DNA from: Thermomonas sp.
GTDB lineage: Bacteria > Pseudomonadota > Gammaproteobacteria > Xanthomonadales > Xanthomonadaceae
DNA length: 64,000 nt
NCBI RefSeq assembly: GCF_025993755.1
Contig: NZ_JAMQHN010000029.1
Location: forward strand, 1-64,000
Direction of reading: 5' to 3'
The translations under genes and the position numbers were made by a program. This document shows positions 47,731 to 56,689 of the stretch, in pieces. Within the stretch, counting starts at the first letter, position 1, and the number at the start of each line of letters is the position of its first letter. The notes under the pieces are model-generated. The model ran no database searches. It worked only from the letters and a program-made list of their open reading frames with translations, and was not told where the DNA came from.

Positions 47731-49461
47731 ATGGCCCGCATCCCAGACGCCTTCATCGACGACCTGCTGGCGCGCACCGACATCGTCGAGGTGATCAACG
47801 CACGGGTGCCGCTCAAGCGGCAGGGCAAGGAATACGCGGCGCGCTGTCCGTTCCACGACGAGCGCAGCGCCAGTTTCACGGTATCGCCCAACAAGCAGTT
47901 CTACCACTGCTTCGGCTGCGGCGCGCACGGCTCGGCGATCAGCTTCCTGATGCAGTACGACCGTCTGGAGTTCCTCGACGCGGTCGAAGAGCTGGCGCGG
48001 CGCGTGGGCGCGGAGGTGCCGCGCGACACCGCCCAGCGCAACGCCAATCCGGAAACGCGCGACCTGTACGGCGCGATGGAGGCGGCATCGACCTTCTTCC
48101 GTACGCAACTCACGCGCAACGACAAGGCACGCGCCTATGTCGAGCAGCGCGGCATCGCGCCCGAGATCGTCGATCGCTACGGCATCGGCTACGCGCCGGA
48201 AGGGTTTTCCGCCCTGCGCGATGCGCTGGGCACCGACCCGAGGCGGCTGCAGCTGCTCGAACGCGGCGGGCTGTTTTCGAAAAACGAGCGCGGCCATGTT
48301 TACGACAAGTTCCGCCACCGGCTGATGTTCCCGATCCACGACCGGCGCGGGCGGGTGATCGCCTTTGGCGGCCGGGTGATCAGCGCCGAAGACTCGCCGA
48401 AATACCTCAACTCCCCGGAAACGCCGCTGTTCCACAAGGGCCGCGAACTGTACGGGCTGTGGCAGGCGCGGCAGGCCAACGCGAAGCTGGAACGCCTGAT
48501 CGTGGTGGAAGGCTACATGGACGTGGTGGCGCTGGCCCAGTACGGGGTTTCGCAGGCGGTGGCCACGCTGGGCACCGCGACCACGTCCGAGCACGCCGAG
48601 CTGCTGTTCCGCAACGCTGCCGACGTGTTCTTCTGCTTCGACGGCGACCGCGCCGGCCGCGCGGCGGCGTGGAAGGCGCTGGAATCGGTGTTGCCGCGCC
48701 TGAAGGACGGGCGCCAGGCCTTCTTCCTGTTCCTGCCCGACGGCGAAGACCCGGACAGCCTGATCCGCAAGGAGGGCGTGGACGGTTTCGAGGCGCGGCT
48801 GCGCGCGGCAACGCCGCTGTCGGAGTTCTTCTTCAACCAGCTGTCGGCCGACGTCAACCTCGCCAGCCTCGATGGCAAGGCGCGGCTGGCCGAACGCTGC
48901 AAGCCGCTGCTGGCGCAGATCCCGGACGGCGCCTTCGGCGACTTGATGCGGCAGAGGCTGGGCGAACTGACGGGAGTCCGCGCGGGGTCCGGATCGCAGC
49001 AGGCCGCCACGGCTTCGGCGCGCGGCGGTCGCGGCGCGCTCGGCGCGAAGCAGAAGCCCAGCCTGGTTCGCACCGCGATCACCCATCTGCTGCAGCATCC
49101 CGGGTTCGCGCTGGAACTTGCGCCGCCGTACCGTTTCGCGCAGCTGCGACAACCGGGCATCGAACTGCTCTCCGAACTGGTGCTGCTGATCGGCGAACGC
49201 CCGGACATGGGCACCGGTGCCCTGCTCGAACATTTCGAGGGCCGCGAGGAGCTGCCGTCGCTGCAGAAACTGGCCGTGTTCGACCTCCCCGGCGAGGAAG
49301 CCAGCCTGCAGGCCGACTTCCTCGATGCCATCGCCCAGCTCGACCGCCAGGTGCTGCAGCAACGCATCGAGGAACTGCAGCTGCGCCAGCGCGGCGAAGG
49401 GCTGGACACGGCGGACACGCAGGAGCTGATGGATCTGCTGCGGGCACGCATTCAGCATTGA
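47731..49461 (+). CDS. dnaG: DNA primase
   Basis: A 576-residue primase that makes RNA primers at the replication fork. The N-terminal CHC2 zinc finger is CPFHDERSASFTVSPNKQFYHC followed by FGCGAHG. The RNA polymerase domain has HRLMFPIHDRRGRVIAFGGR, and the TOPRIM motif is VVEGYMDVVALAQYGV with FCFDGDRAGR downstream. The C-terminal helicase-binding domain (about residues 430-576) is helical and divergent, as usual. The start gives MARIPDAFIDDLLARTDIVEVI. rpoD, which follows dnaG in E. coli, is absent here. Confidence 0.97.
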   Translation: MARIPDAFIDDLLARTDIVEVINARVPLKRQGKEYAARCPFHDERSASFTVSPNKQFYHCFGCGAHGSAISFLMQYDRLEFLDAVEELARRVGAEVPRDTAQRNANPETRDLYGAMEAASTFFRTQLTRNDKARAYVEQRGIAPEIVDRYGIGYAPEGFSALRDALGTDPRRLQLLERGGLFSKNERGHVYDKFRHRLMFPIHDRRGRVIAFGGRVISAEDSPKYLNSPETPLFHKGRELYGLWQARQANAKLERLIVVEGYMDVVALAQYGVSQAVATLGTATTSEHAELLFRNAADVFFCFDGDRAGRAAAWKALESVLPRLKDGRQAFFLFLPDGEDPDSLIRKEGVDGFEARLRAATPLSEFFFNQLSADVNLASLDGKARLAERCKPLLAQIPDGAFGDLMRQRLGELTGVRAGSGSQQAATASARGGRGALGAKQKPSLVRTAITHLLQHPGFALELAPPYRFAQLRQPGIELLSELVLLIGERPDMGTGALLEHFEGREELPSLQKLAVFDLPGEEASLQADFLDAIAQLDRQVLQQRIEELQLRQRGEGLDTADTQELMDLLRARIQH

Positions 49462-49535
49462 CCCGCGCCCGCTGTCCTGCCCCCGCGGGATTTCCCGTAA
49501 TATCCCTCGACTCCTGACATCACCGAGCTTCCCAG

Positions 49536-50612
49536 GTGCGCTTACTCTCACTTCTCGCCGGCGCCCTGATCGCCCTGGCGTCCGCCTCCGCCTTCGCCGA
49601 CGCCACCCTTCCGACCAAGGACCTGCCCGGTTCCAGCGATCCGGCGTGGCTGAAGCGCTTCGAGGGCAGCTTCATCATCAGCTACGAACATCGCGGCTTC
49701 GATGCGGTGGATTTCCCCGCCTCCAAGCTGGTCGTTGACAACAGCGAACGCCGCGACGGGATGAACAACCAACTGGCCGTCGCGCCCAGAACGGTCCACG
49801 CCGAAGGCGACTACACCCGTCTGCTCTACTTCACTCCGGCGGAAACCTCGACGCTCGAGGTGATGCGCAATTACATCGACGAAATCAAGGCCAACGGCGG
49901 GCGGCTGATCTACGGTTGCCGCGGCACCGGCTGCGGCGGCGACATGAAAGGCAACGACCACGGCGGCGGCACCCAGGGCCTGCTGGAACAGCTCTATCCG
50001 CACGCGCGAATCAAGGATGCCGACTTCAGCAACGGCAAGTGCGCCAGCGCCGGCGATCCCACCGAGCAGCGCTACATCCTCGCCCAGTTGCCCGACGGCA
50101 GCGGCGGCATGCGCACGGTGGGCGTGTACGCATTCGGACTGGAAGGCGGCCTCTACTGCACGGCGCAGAAAGACCGCACCGGCGTGCTGGTGGTCGCCAT
50201 TTCGCCCAAGCCGATGCAGAACCGGATGGTGACGGTCACCTCGGACGAGATGCGCCGGGCACTGGAAACCGCCGGCCACATCGCGCTGTACGGCATCTAC
50301 TTCGACACCAACAAGTCCACGGTCAAGCCGGAATCCAAACCGACGCTGGAGCAGATCGCCAACCTGCTCAAGCAGATGCCGCAGCTGAAGCTGGGCGTGG
50401 TCGGGCACACCGACAACGTCGGCGACGACGCTTCCAACCTGCGGCTGTCGCAGCGCCGCGCCGATGCCGTGGTGGCGGCGCTGGTGGAGGACTACGGGAT
50501 CGCGGAGGACCGGCTGAAGCCCAGCGGCGCGGGCGAGACCAAGCCGATCGCCGGCAACGACAGCGAAGCCGGACGCGCCAAGAACCGCCGGGTGGAGCTG
50601 GTCAAGCTCTGA
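49536..50612 (+). CDS. OmpA-type outer-membrane protein with DUF4892-like N-terminus
   Basis: A 358-residue envelope protein. The signal peptide (MRLLSLLAGALIALASASAFA) is read from a GTG start. Residues about 30-230 resemble the DUF4892 family: it begins with the DLPGSSDPAWLKRFEGSFIISYEHRGFD region and contains YGCRGTGCGG and later NGKC and LYCTAQ cysteines, which probably pair. The C-terminal OmpA domain (about 240-358) binds peptidoglycan: IYFDTNKSTVKPES, VGHTDNVGDDASNLRLSQRRADAV and NRRVELVKL. It ends back to back with alkB, the two stops meeting in TGATCA. Confidence 0.9.
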   Translation: MRLLSLLAGALIALASASAFADATLPTKDLPGSSDPAWLKRFEGSFIISYEHRGFDAVDFPASKLVVDNSERRDGMNNQLAVAPRTVHAEGDYTRLLYFTPAETSTLEVMRNYIDEIKANGGRLIYGCRGTGCGGDMKGNDHGGGTQGLLEQLYPHARIKDADFSNGKCASAGDPTEQRYILAQLPDGSGGMRTVGVYAFGLEGGLYCTAQKDRTGVLVVAISPKPMQNRMVTVTSDEMRRALETAGHIALYGIYFDTNKSTVKPESKPTLEQIANLLKQMPQLKLGVVGHTDNVGDDASNLRLSQRRADAVVAALVEDYGIAEDRLKPSGAGETKPIAGNDSEAGRAKNRRVELVKL

Positions 50613-51257
50613 TCAGCGCACCTTGCGGAAGGTGAGGTTGTAGCGGAACGCGCCGGCCTGCGGATGCGTTCCCGGCGGCACCGGCAGCACGCCGTGGAAA
50701 CGCATCCGGTCGGCCCCGCCCCAGACCACCACGTCGCCGTGCGCCAGCGGCACGCGCACGGTCCTGTCGCTGCGCGCAAGCCCGCCCCACAGGAAGGTGG
50801 CCGGAAGCCCGAGCGAGACCGACACGATCGGCGCCACCGGGTCGTCCTCGTCGCGATCCACGTGCAGCGACAGCCGCGTTCCCGGGGCATAGCGGTTGAT
50901 CAGGCAGGCGTCGGGGCGATAGCCGGGAAAACCGGCTTCCGCCGCAGCGTCGGTCGCCAGCGTCAGGAACCCTTCGGGAAACGCCGGCCACGGCCGGCCG
51001 CTGCCCGGGTCGCGATCGGCATAGCGATAGCCGCGACGGTCGCTGGTCCAGCCCAGCAGGCCGCAGTTGGTCATCGCCACCTGCATGACATGGCCGCCCG
51101 GCGTCGTCAGTTGGCGCAAGGGCGCCCGCGCAATGACCTGCGCGATGCCGGCGAGCAGGCAGTCCGCCCGCGGCAACGCGAACCCGAGCAGCACCTGCGC
51201 CTGCCTGCCCAGCAAGGTGCGTCCACCGGGCCCGGCCGGGGCGAACAGGTCGCTCAC
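50613..51257 (-). CDS. alkB: AlkB-type 2-oxoglutarate/Fe(II) dioxygenase
   Basis: A 214-residue oxygenase that removes methyl or etheno groups from 1-methyladenine and 3-methylcytosine in nucleic acids. The iron ligands are His and Asp in [11 protein letters not shown] and the later His in MRFHGVLPV; the 2-oxoglutarate arginines lie in [22 protein letters not shown] and [14 protein letters not shown] are conserved blocks. It starts with GTG in a 4-base GTGA overlap with ctaB, so a repair enzyme is translationally tied to haem O synthase and ends the oxidase assembly operon. Confidence 0.94.
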   Translation of the reverse strand: MSDLFAPAGPGGRTLLGRQAQVLLGFALPRADCLLAGIAQVIARAPLRQLTTPGGHVMQVAMTNCGLLGWTSDRRGYRYADRDPGSGRPWPAFPEGFLTLATDAAAEAGFPGYRPDACLINRYAPGTRLSLHVDRDEDDPVAPIVSVSLGLPATFLWGGLARSDRTVRVPLAHGDVVVWGGADRMRFHGVLPVPPGTHPQAGAFRYNLTFRKVR

Positions 51258-52183
51258 GCGGCGGGCGCGAACTCCAGCGCCGGCGGCGCTGCCAGCAGCG
51301 GCAGCAGCCAGTGATCGACCAGCAGGAAGGCGAACAGCGCCATCAGGTACCAGATCGAATACTTGAACGTGCGCATCGCGAACAACTCGTCCGGCGGATC
51401 GAGCAGCCTCCACGCGTACCACAGGAACACCAGGCCCAGCACCAGTGCGCCGGCCAGATAGAACACCCCGCTCATGTGCACCACCCACGGCAGCACCGAG
51501 GCGATCACCAGCAGGATGGTGTACAGCAGGATCTGCCAGCGGGTATAGACCACGCCGTGGGTGACGGGCAGCATCGGCACCAGCGCGCGCGAGTAGTCCT
51601 CGCGGCGGAAGATCGCCAGCGCCCAGAAGTGCGGCGGCGTCCAGACGAACACGATCAGCACCAGCAGCAGCGCGTAGTCCCAATCGGTCTCCTGGTGCAT
51701 GCCGGTGACCGCCGCCCAGCCCAGCAGCGGCGGCACCGCGCCGGCCAGCCCGCCGATCACGATGTTCTGCGGCGTGGCGCGCTTGAGGAAGCCGGTATAG
51801 ACGATCGCGTAGCCGATCAGGCCGCCGAACGACAGCAGCGCGCTGATCGGGTTGACCCACAGCAGCAGCACCGCCATCGAGGCGACGCCGAGCACGATGG
51901 CAAAGGCCAGCACCTGCGCGGGACGCAGCGCCCCGGTCGGCAGCGGGCGGTCGGCGGTGCGCGCCATGACCTTGTCGATGCGCTGGTCGAGCAGGTGGTT
52001 GATCGCCGCCGCGCTGGACGCGGACAGCCAGATCCCGACCGTCCCGGCAACGATCCGGACCCACGGCCAGGCCTCGCCGGGCTGGATCGCCAGCAGCATG
52101 CCGATGATCGCGGTGAACACGATCAGCGCCACGATCCGCGGCTTGGTCAGCCGCCAGTACTGCGCCGCGATCGAGCCGCTCAT
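51254..52183 (-). CDS. ctaB: Protohaem IX farnesyltransferase (haem O synthase)
   Basis: A 309-residue inner-membrane prenyltransferase that attaches the farnesyl chain to haem B, giving haem O. About eight or nine helices; the aspartate-rich substrate site is [25 protein letters not shown], with [28 protein letters not shown] and [16 protein letters not shown] following. It starts in an ATGA overlap with ctaA and overlaps alkB downstream. The product is the substrate of CtaA. Confidence 0.97.
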   Translation of the reverse strand: MSGSIAAQYWRLTKPRIVALIVFTAIIGMLLAIQPGEAWPWVRIVAGTVGIWLSASSAAAINHLLDQRIDKVMARTADRPLPTGALRPAQVLAFAIVLGVASMAVLLLWVNPISALLSFGGLIGYAIVYTGFLKRATPQNIVIGGLAGAVPPLLGWAAVTGMHQETDWDYALLLVLIVFVWTPPHFWALAIFRREDYSRALVPMLPVTHGVVYTRWQILLYTILLVIASVLPWVVHMSGVFYLAGALVLGLVFLWYAWRLLDPPDELFAMRTFKYSIWYLMALFAFLLVDHWLLPLLAAPPALEFAPAA

Positions 52184-53334
52184 TCCCAGCCCTCCGGCGG
52201 CCGCAGCCGCGCCAGCAGCGTCACCAGCACGAACAGCAGCGCGACCGCGCCGGCGTTGTGGGAAATGGCGACGGGCAGCGGCAGCGCCAGCAGGACGTTG
52301 CCGATGCCCAGCCCGACCTGGACGCAGACCAGCAGCGCCAGCGCCGCTCCCCATCCGCGCAGGCCGGGAATCCGCAGCAGCTTGCCGGCCAGCGCCAGCA
52401 GATAGACGAACACCGCGACCGCCACCAGCCGGTGCGTCACCTGAATAGCGACCCGCGCCGGGTTGTCGAGGATGCCGCCCTCGTAATCGACGCCGATCCC
52501 GCGCCAGAGCACGAAGCCTTCGCGGAAGTCGTGCTGCGGCCACCAGTGGCCGGCGCAACGCGGGAAATCGGTACCGCAGGCCAACGCCGCATAGTTGGCG
52601 CTGGTCCAGCCACCGAGCGCGATTTGAAGGGCCAAAAGCGCCAGTCCGACCCCGAGCAGCCAGCGCAGTCGACGCGCCTCCACGCTCAGGATCGGCAGGT
52701 CGGTGGCGCGCCACGCGATCCAGGCCAGCAGGGCGAAGGTCGTCAGCCCGCCGAGCAGATGGCCCATCACCACGATGGGCTTGAGCAGCCAGGTGACGGT
52801 CCACATCCCCAGCAGGGCCTGGAACACGATCACCATCAGGGTCAAGGCGCTGGCTCGCGCCAGGTCGAGATTCGACCAGCGCAGGACGCCGATCAGCAGG
52901 AGCAGTTCGCCTGCCACTGCCAGCATCGAGGCATTGGCGTGCTCGCCGCGCATGTACAGCGGGACCGCCAGCGCCACCAGCGCCGCGGCCAACGCGACCT
53001 GGACGATTCCGCGGCGGCGCTCGCGCGCCGCCAGCAGCGCCAGCGTCAGCACCAGAACGCCCAGGCCACCGGCGATCATGCGATGGGCCTGCTCACGCCA
53101 GGCGCGGGTCGGATCGACCGGGCGGATCGCGGTGGCGGCATGGTCGGCCACCTGGGCGGCAGCGCTCGGCCAGGTCGCCCTGCCGTAGCAGGTCGGCCAG
53201 TCCGGGCAGCTCAGGCCGGCGTTGGACAGGCGCACGAAGGCGCCGAACACGATCAACGCAGCCGCCAGCGCGGTCGCCAACCAGGCGATGCGGTGGAAAT
53301 GTCGGTACAGGTGCGTCCGGGAGGTCTGGATCAT
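52180..53334 (-). CDS. ctaA: Haem A synthase
   Basis: A 384-residue inner-membrane COX15/CtaA protein with eight predicted helices that oxidises haem O to haem A for the aa3 oxidase. [22 protein letters not shown] and the matching CGTDFPRC in the second half hold the paired cysteines; haem-ligand histidines lie in [27 protein letters not shown] and THRLVAV/ISHNAG. The gene lies 4 bases after the SCO-like gene and overlaps ctaB by 4 bases. Confidence 0.96.
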   Translation of the reverse strand: MIQTSRTHLYRHFHRIAWLATALAAALIVFGAFVRLSNAGLSCPDWPTCYGRATWPSAAAQVADHAATAIRPVDPTRAWREQAHRMIAGGLGVLVLTLALLAARERRRGIVQVALAAALVALAVPLYMRGEHANASMLAVAGELLLLIGVLRWSNLDLARASALTLMVIVFQALLGMWTVTWLLKPIVVMGHLLGGLTTFALLAWIAWRATDLPILSVEARRLRWLLGVGLALLALQIALGGWTSANYAALACGTDFPRCAGHWWPQHDFREGFVLWRGIGVDYEGGILDNPARVAIQVTHRLVAVAVFVYLLALAGKLLRIPGLRGWGAALALLVCVQVGLGIGNVLLALPLPVAISHNAGAVALLFVLVTLLARLRPPEGWE

Positions 53335-53338
53335 GGGG

Positions 53339-53920
53339 TCAATTGATTTTCAGGAGCCTGGCGAGGTCGGAACGCCAATCCCCCGGATCGGCGCCGGGAG
53401 CGTAGCGCAGGACCACGAAGCCGTTCGGATCCACCAGCCAGACCGGATCGCCGCGCGGGTCGTCGCTGCCCGCCAGCGCCGCGGTCAGGCGTGGATCGGG
53501 GCGCAGCAGATGGACTTCGCGCAGCGACGCGACATCGCCCGGCGCCGCACCGATCCACAGCACGTGCACCCGGTCGGCCTGCCGGCCCATGATGCGCCAG
53601 ACCTTGTCGAGGTTCTCCAGCAAGAAGGCGCACTGCGCACGCCGGGCGGTGTCGCAATCGCGCGGCGCGACGACCATCCGCCATGTGCGCGGGCTGTCGT
53701 GCCAGCGGTAGGCGCCGCCATCGGCCAGCGTCGGCGTGAAATCCCGCAGGTCGCCGTAGGGCTGCAGCATCTGGCCCTTGTTGACGTGGCCGGAGGGCCG
53801 CCAGCCGGAGAAACGCAGCACGCCGGCGACCAGCAGGGCGCCGAGCGAGAGCCCCAGGATCAGCAACAGCATGAGGCGGTTGCGCCGGCGCGCGGCGCCT
53901 TCGACATTCACATCGGTCAT
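53339..53920 (-). CDS. Membrane-anchored SCO-like protein without a standard CxxxC
   Basis: A 193-residue protein with one N-terminal helix (about 17-36, LMLLLILGLSLGALLVAGVL) and a soluble domain outside the membrane. The order HVNKGQMLQPYGDLRD, TWRMVVAPRDCDTARRAQC, VHVLWIGA and DPVWLVDPNGFVVLRYAPG recalls the thioredoxin-like SCO fold, but the two cysteines are seven residues apart (CDTARRAQC) rather than in the copper motif CxxxC. Such proteins are usual in xanthomonad and pseudomonad oxidase clusters and have no assigned function. It overlaps SURF1 by ATGA. Confidence 0.82.
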   Translation of the reverse strand: MTDVNVEGAARRRNRLMLLLILGLSLGALLVAGVLRFSGWRPSGHVNKGQMLQPYGDLRDFTPTLADGGAYRWHDSPRTWRMVVAPRDCDTARRAQCAFLLENLDKVWRIMGRQADRVHVLWIGAAPGDVASLREVHLLRPDPRLTAALAGSDDPRGDPVWLVDPNGFVVLRYAPGADPGDWRSDLARLLKIN

Positions 53921-54669
53921 TTCCGCAACTGCCTGATCGTCAGCAACAAGGCCACCACCAGCACGGTCAGCGCCAGCCCGAACCACTGCACCGCGTAGCC
54001 GAGATGGCGCTCCGGCGGCATCGTGTTCGGCAGGATCACCAGCTCGCGCTCGTTCGGCGCCGCCATCACGCCGTCGTCGCCCTCCTGCCGGCGCGAATCC
54101 AGCCGCAGCACGCGCGGCGCCAGGGCCATCGGCAGCTTCAGCTCCGAAGCGATCGCCGCCATGTCCATGCGCGCGGCCAGCCAACGCTGCTCGCCCGCGG
54201 CGGCCAGCGGCGCGCCGTGCTGCAGCCCTTCCGACGGCGGCGGTGCCAGCAGGCCGCGCACGCGCTGTTCCCCGCGCGACGGACAGCCGAACTCCGGCAG
54301 AACGCGATCGCCGCCTAGCGGGCGCCAGCCGGCATCGACCAGCAGCGCCTGCCCGCCGTAATCGGGCAGTAGAACGCAGTACATGCGCACGCCAACCACG
54401 CCTTCGCGCTGCTGGTTGTCCAGCCACAGGGTGAGATTGAGTATCCGGCCCTGCCCCTGCGCCCAGTCGTAGGCGTGGGCACGCTTGGGATCGGAAGCCA
54501 GCAGCAGCGGCTGCGGAACGGCGCGGGTCAGCGCGCGAGCGGCGTCATCGAGGATCGCCTGCTTCTCGTGCATCCGCGCCAGCTGCCAGCGGCCCGCCTG
54601 GGCGAAGCCTCCGGCCACCAGCAGGGCCAACAGCCACCACAGCAGCAGCCGAACACCGCGCCGGCTCAC
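53917..54669 (-). CDS. SURF1-family cytochrome oxidase assembly protein
   Basis: A 250-residue inner-membrane protein with helices at both ends (about 8-28 and 225-245). GRWQLARMHEKQAIL near the N-terminus, the strand-rich middle (LLVDAGWRPLG) and the final GYAVQWFGLALTVLVVALLLTIR are SURF1 hallmarks. SURF1 helps supply haem A to subunit I. I chose the GTG at 54669, which puts the first helix at the N-terminus. It overlaps the SCO-like gene by 4 bases and is divergent from the DUF2909 gene. Confidence 0.92.
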   Translation of the reverse strand: MSRRGVRLLLWWLLALLVAGGFAQAGRWQLARMHEKQAILDDAARALTRAVPQPLLLASDPKRAHAYDWAQGQGRILNLTLWLDNQQREGVVGVRMYCVLLPDYGGQALLVDAGWRPLGGDRVLPEFGCPSRGEQRVRGLLAPPPSEGLQHGAPLAAAGEQRWLAARMDMAAIASELKLPMALAPRVLRLDSRRQEGDDGVMAAPNERELVILPNTMPPERHLGYAVQWFGLALTVLVVALLLTIRQLRK

Positions 54670-54735
54670 CGCGAACTCCCGCAAGGCTGCGATAATGCGC
54701 CCAATGCGCCGGTCCGATCCGGCATCGGAGGCAAC

Positions 54736-54966
54736 ATGGGCGGCTCGTTCAAGGCCCTGCTCATCGGTGGTTTCCTGCTCCTCATCGTCTGGCACCTCGG
54801 CGCCGGACTGTATTACATGCTCGTCGACAAGGGCAGCGGCAAGCGCACCGTCAACTCGTTGACCTGGCGCATCGGGCTTTCCATCCTGCTGGTCGTGCTC
54901 CTGCTGCTGGGGATCCACATGGGTTGGATCACTCCCCACAACGTCGGTCAACCGGCCCCAGGTTGA
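54736..54966 (+). CDS. DUF2909-type twin-transmembrane protein
   Basis: A 76-residue inner-membrane protein with two helices (about 6-28 and 46-65) and a short polar loop (VDKGSGKRTVNSLTWRIG). The TVNSLTWRIGLS loop is typical of the DUF2909 family found in proteobacterial cytochrome oxidase clusters. A GGAGG site precedes the ATG by 5 bases. It is the only plus-strand gene inside the oxidase cluster, between SURF1 and ctaE. Function unknown. Confidence 0.88.
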   Translation: MGGSFKALLIGGFLLLIVWHLGAGLYYMLVDKGSGKRTVNSLTWRIGLSILLVVLLLLGIHMGWITPHNVGQPAPG

Positions 54967-54994
54967 TGCGTCCGGATCGTCCCGCCCCAGAAAC

Positions 54995-55017
54995 AAAGGC
55001 CGGCATCGCCGGCCTTT
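54995..55017. terminator. Bidirectional terminator between DUF2909 and ctaE
   Basis: A perfect 10-bp stem AAAGGCCGGC/GCCGGCCTTT (54995-55004 with 55008-55017) with a 3-base loop sits between convergent genes. T runs are short on both sides, so strength is uncertain. Confidence 0.75.
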
Positions 55018-55042
55018 GCTGTCTGGATCGCTGCAAACCAGC

Positions 55043-55933
55043 TTACAGCACGTAAACGAACACGAACAGGCCGAGCCAGACCACGTCCACGAAGTGCCAG
55101 TACCACGCCACCGCCTCGAAACCGAAGTGGTTGATGGAGTTGAAATGCCCCTTGGCACAGCGGAACCAGATCACCGCCAGCATGATCGTTCCGAGCGTCA
55201 CATGCGCGCCGTGGAACCCGGTGAGCATGAAGAAAGTCGATCCGTAGATGCCCGAACCCAGAGTCAGGTTGAGCGCACCGTAGGCGTGCGAATACTCCTC
55301 GACCTGGAAGTACAGGAACAGCCAGCCCAGCAGCACCGTGGTCCCGAGGAAGAACAGCAGGAGATTGCGCTTGCCGGCCTTGAGCGCGTGGTGGGCGATC
55401 GTGATCGTGACGCCCGAACTCAGCAGGATCAGGGTATTGAGCAGCGGCACGCCCCAGGCCGGGATGGTCTGGTAGGCGCCGCCCAGCGCGCCCGGGCCGT
55501 TGCTCGGCCAGCCTCCGGTGAATTCCGGCCACAGCAGGGCATGGGTTTCCACGCCGTGGCCCTGGCCTTCCAGCCACGGCATGACGAACTGGCGCGCATA
55601 GAACAGGGCACTGAAGAACGCCGCGAAGAACATCACTTCGGAAAAGATGAACCAGACCATCCCCATCCGGAACGATCCATCCACCTGCTTGTTGTAGCGG
55701 CCACCCACCGACTCGCGGATGACCTCGCCGAACCAGCCGAACGCGGTGACGATCAGCAGGGCGATGCCGACGAAGAACAGCGTGCGTCCCCAGCTCACCT
55801 CGTTGAGCCAGCAGGCAAAGCCGAGCATGGTGGCGAACAGGGAAATCGAAGCCACCATCGGCCAGCGGCTCTTGCTGGGGACGAAATAGACGTCCTTGTC
55901 GAGGCTGCCGAGTTCGGCGTGGGCATTGGCCAT
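55043..55933 (-). CDS. ctaE: Cytochrome c oxidase subunit III
   Basis: A 296-residue inner-membrane subunit with seven predicted helices. It begins MANAHAELGSLDKDVYFVPSK, and WFIFSEVMFFAAFFSALFYARQ, the FLLTGFHGAHVTLGTIML-type segment (FMLTGFHGAHVTLGTIML) and HFGFEAVAWYWHFVDVVWLGLFVFVYVL are classical. It stabilises the catalytic core and proton uptake. It lies 27 bases after ctaG and ends at a bidirectional terminator. Confidence 0.97.
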   Translation of the reverse strand: MANAHAELGSLDKDVYFVPSKSRWPMVASISLFATMLGFACWLNEVSWGRTLFFVGIALLIVTAFGWFGEVIRESVGGRYNKQVDGSFRMGMVWFIFSEVMFFAAFFSALFYARQFVMPWLEGQGHGVETHALLWPEFTGGWPSNGPGALGGAYQTIPAWGVPLLNTLILLSSGVTITIAHHALKAGKRNLLLFFLGTTVLLGWLFLYFQVEEYSHAYGALNLTLGSGIYGSTFFMLTGFHGAHVTLGTIMLAVIWFRCAKGHFNSINHFGFEAVAWYWHFVDVVWLGLFVFVYVL

Positions 55934-55960
55934 GGCGATCTTCCGGAAAGTGGGTGGAAA

Positions 55961-56542
55961 TCAGGACGCGGCGGGAACCGCCGCCACGGTCCCGGGCACC
56001 GCGGCAAGCGCGGCGGTCTGGGTATCGTTCTTGTAGAAAGTGTAGGACAGGGTGATGGTTTTCACGCCGTGCGGCAGCGCCGGGTCGACGATGAAGCGCA
56101 CCGGCATGTCCCGCGACTCTCCTGCCGCCAGCGTCTGCGCGGTGAAGCAGAAGCATTCGGTCTTGTTGAAATAACGCGAGGCGCGCGCCGGCGCGATCGA
56201 CGGCACGGCATTGCCGACGATGGCGCGGTCGGAAACGTTGCTCGCCGCGAACAGCGCCTCGTACTGGCGACCGACCTGCACCCGCATGGCGTTCTGCTTC
56301 GGCGCGAAGCGCCAGGGCAGCTTGGAGTTCACGCCACCGTCGAACTGCACGGTCACCCAGCGCCCGTCGGTCGGAGCCGTCGCGACGGCCGCCACGTTCG
56401 GGCCCTTTTCAAGGCGGATGCCGAACACCTTCTCGCAGGTGATCCGGTACAGCGGCACCATCGAGAAGGCGAAGGCGAAGGCGCCCAGCGAAATGCCGAG
56501 CATCTTCCACACTCCCAGCGAAGCCATCGGCGAAGCGCTCAT
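55961..56542 (-). CDS. ctaG: Cytochrome c oxidase assembly protein CtaG (Cox11)
   Basis: A 193-residue protein with one N-terminal helix and a periplasmic immunoglobulin-like copper chaperone domain that loads CuB of subunit I. The helix is followed by [14 protein letters not shown], and the copper-binding CFCF lies in [28 protein letters not shown] and ITLSYTFYK complete the family. It overlaps the preceding 45-residue gene by ATGA. Confidence 0.96.
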   Translation of the reverse strand: MSASPMASLGVWKMLGISLGAFAFAFSMVPLYRITCEKVFGIRLEKGPNVAAVATAPTDGRWVTVQFDGGVNSKLPWRFAPKQNAMRVQVGRQYEALFAASNVSDRAIVGNAVPSIAPARASRYFNKTECFCFTAQTLAAGESRDMPVRFIVDPALPHGVKTITLSYTFYKNDTQTAALAAVPGTVAAVPAAS

Positions 56543-56676
56543 TGCCCCGGCGCTCCGCGCAGGAAGAACAGCACATACAGGCCGACGACCGCCAGAGCCA
56601 ACAGCCAGGCCGTGCGGCGGGCGCGCTTGCGCGCCTTTTCGACGTTCGGATCCTGACCTGGCTGCCGACTGTCCAC
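56539..56676 (-). CDS. 45-residue membrane protein in the oxidase operon
   Basis: A very short gene read from a GTG start: a basic N-terminus ([15 protein letters not shown]) then one helix ([18 protein letters not shown]). It lies 13 bases after ctaD, and its stop overlaps the ctaG ATG (ATGA). Small proteins at exactly this place occur in other proteobacterial aa3 clusters, sometimes annotated as cytochrome oxidase small assembly protein. The longer frame above overlaps ctaD and is rejected. Confidence 0.8.
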   Translation of the reverse strand: MDSRQPGQDPNVEKARKRARRTAWLLALAVVGLYVLFFLRGAPGQ

Positions 56677-56689
56677 GACCGACCCCGGC

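Noticed and set aside
51254..52804. 516-codon frame suggesting a ctaA-ctaB fusion
   Set aside because: The N-terminal 207 codons are an alternative frame of ctaA; ctaB starts at 52183 in an ATGA overlap.
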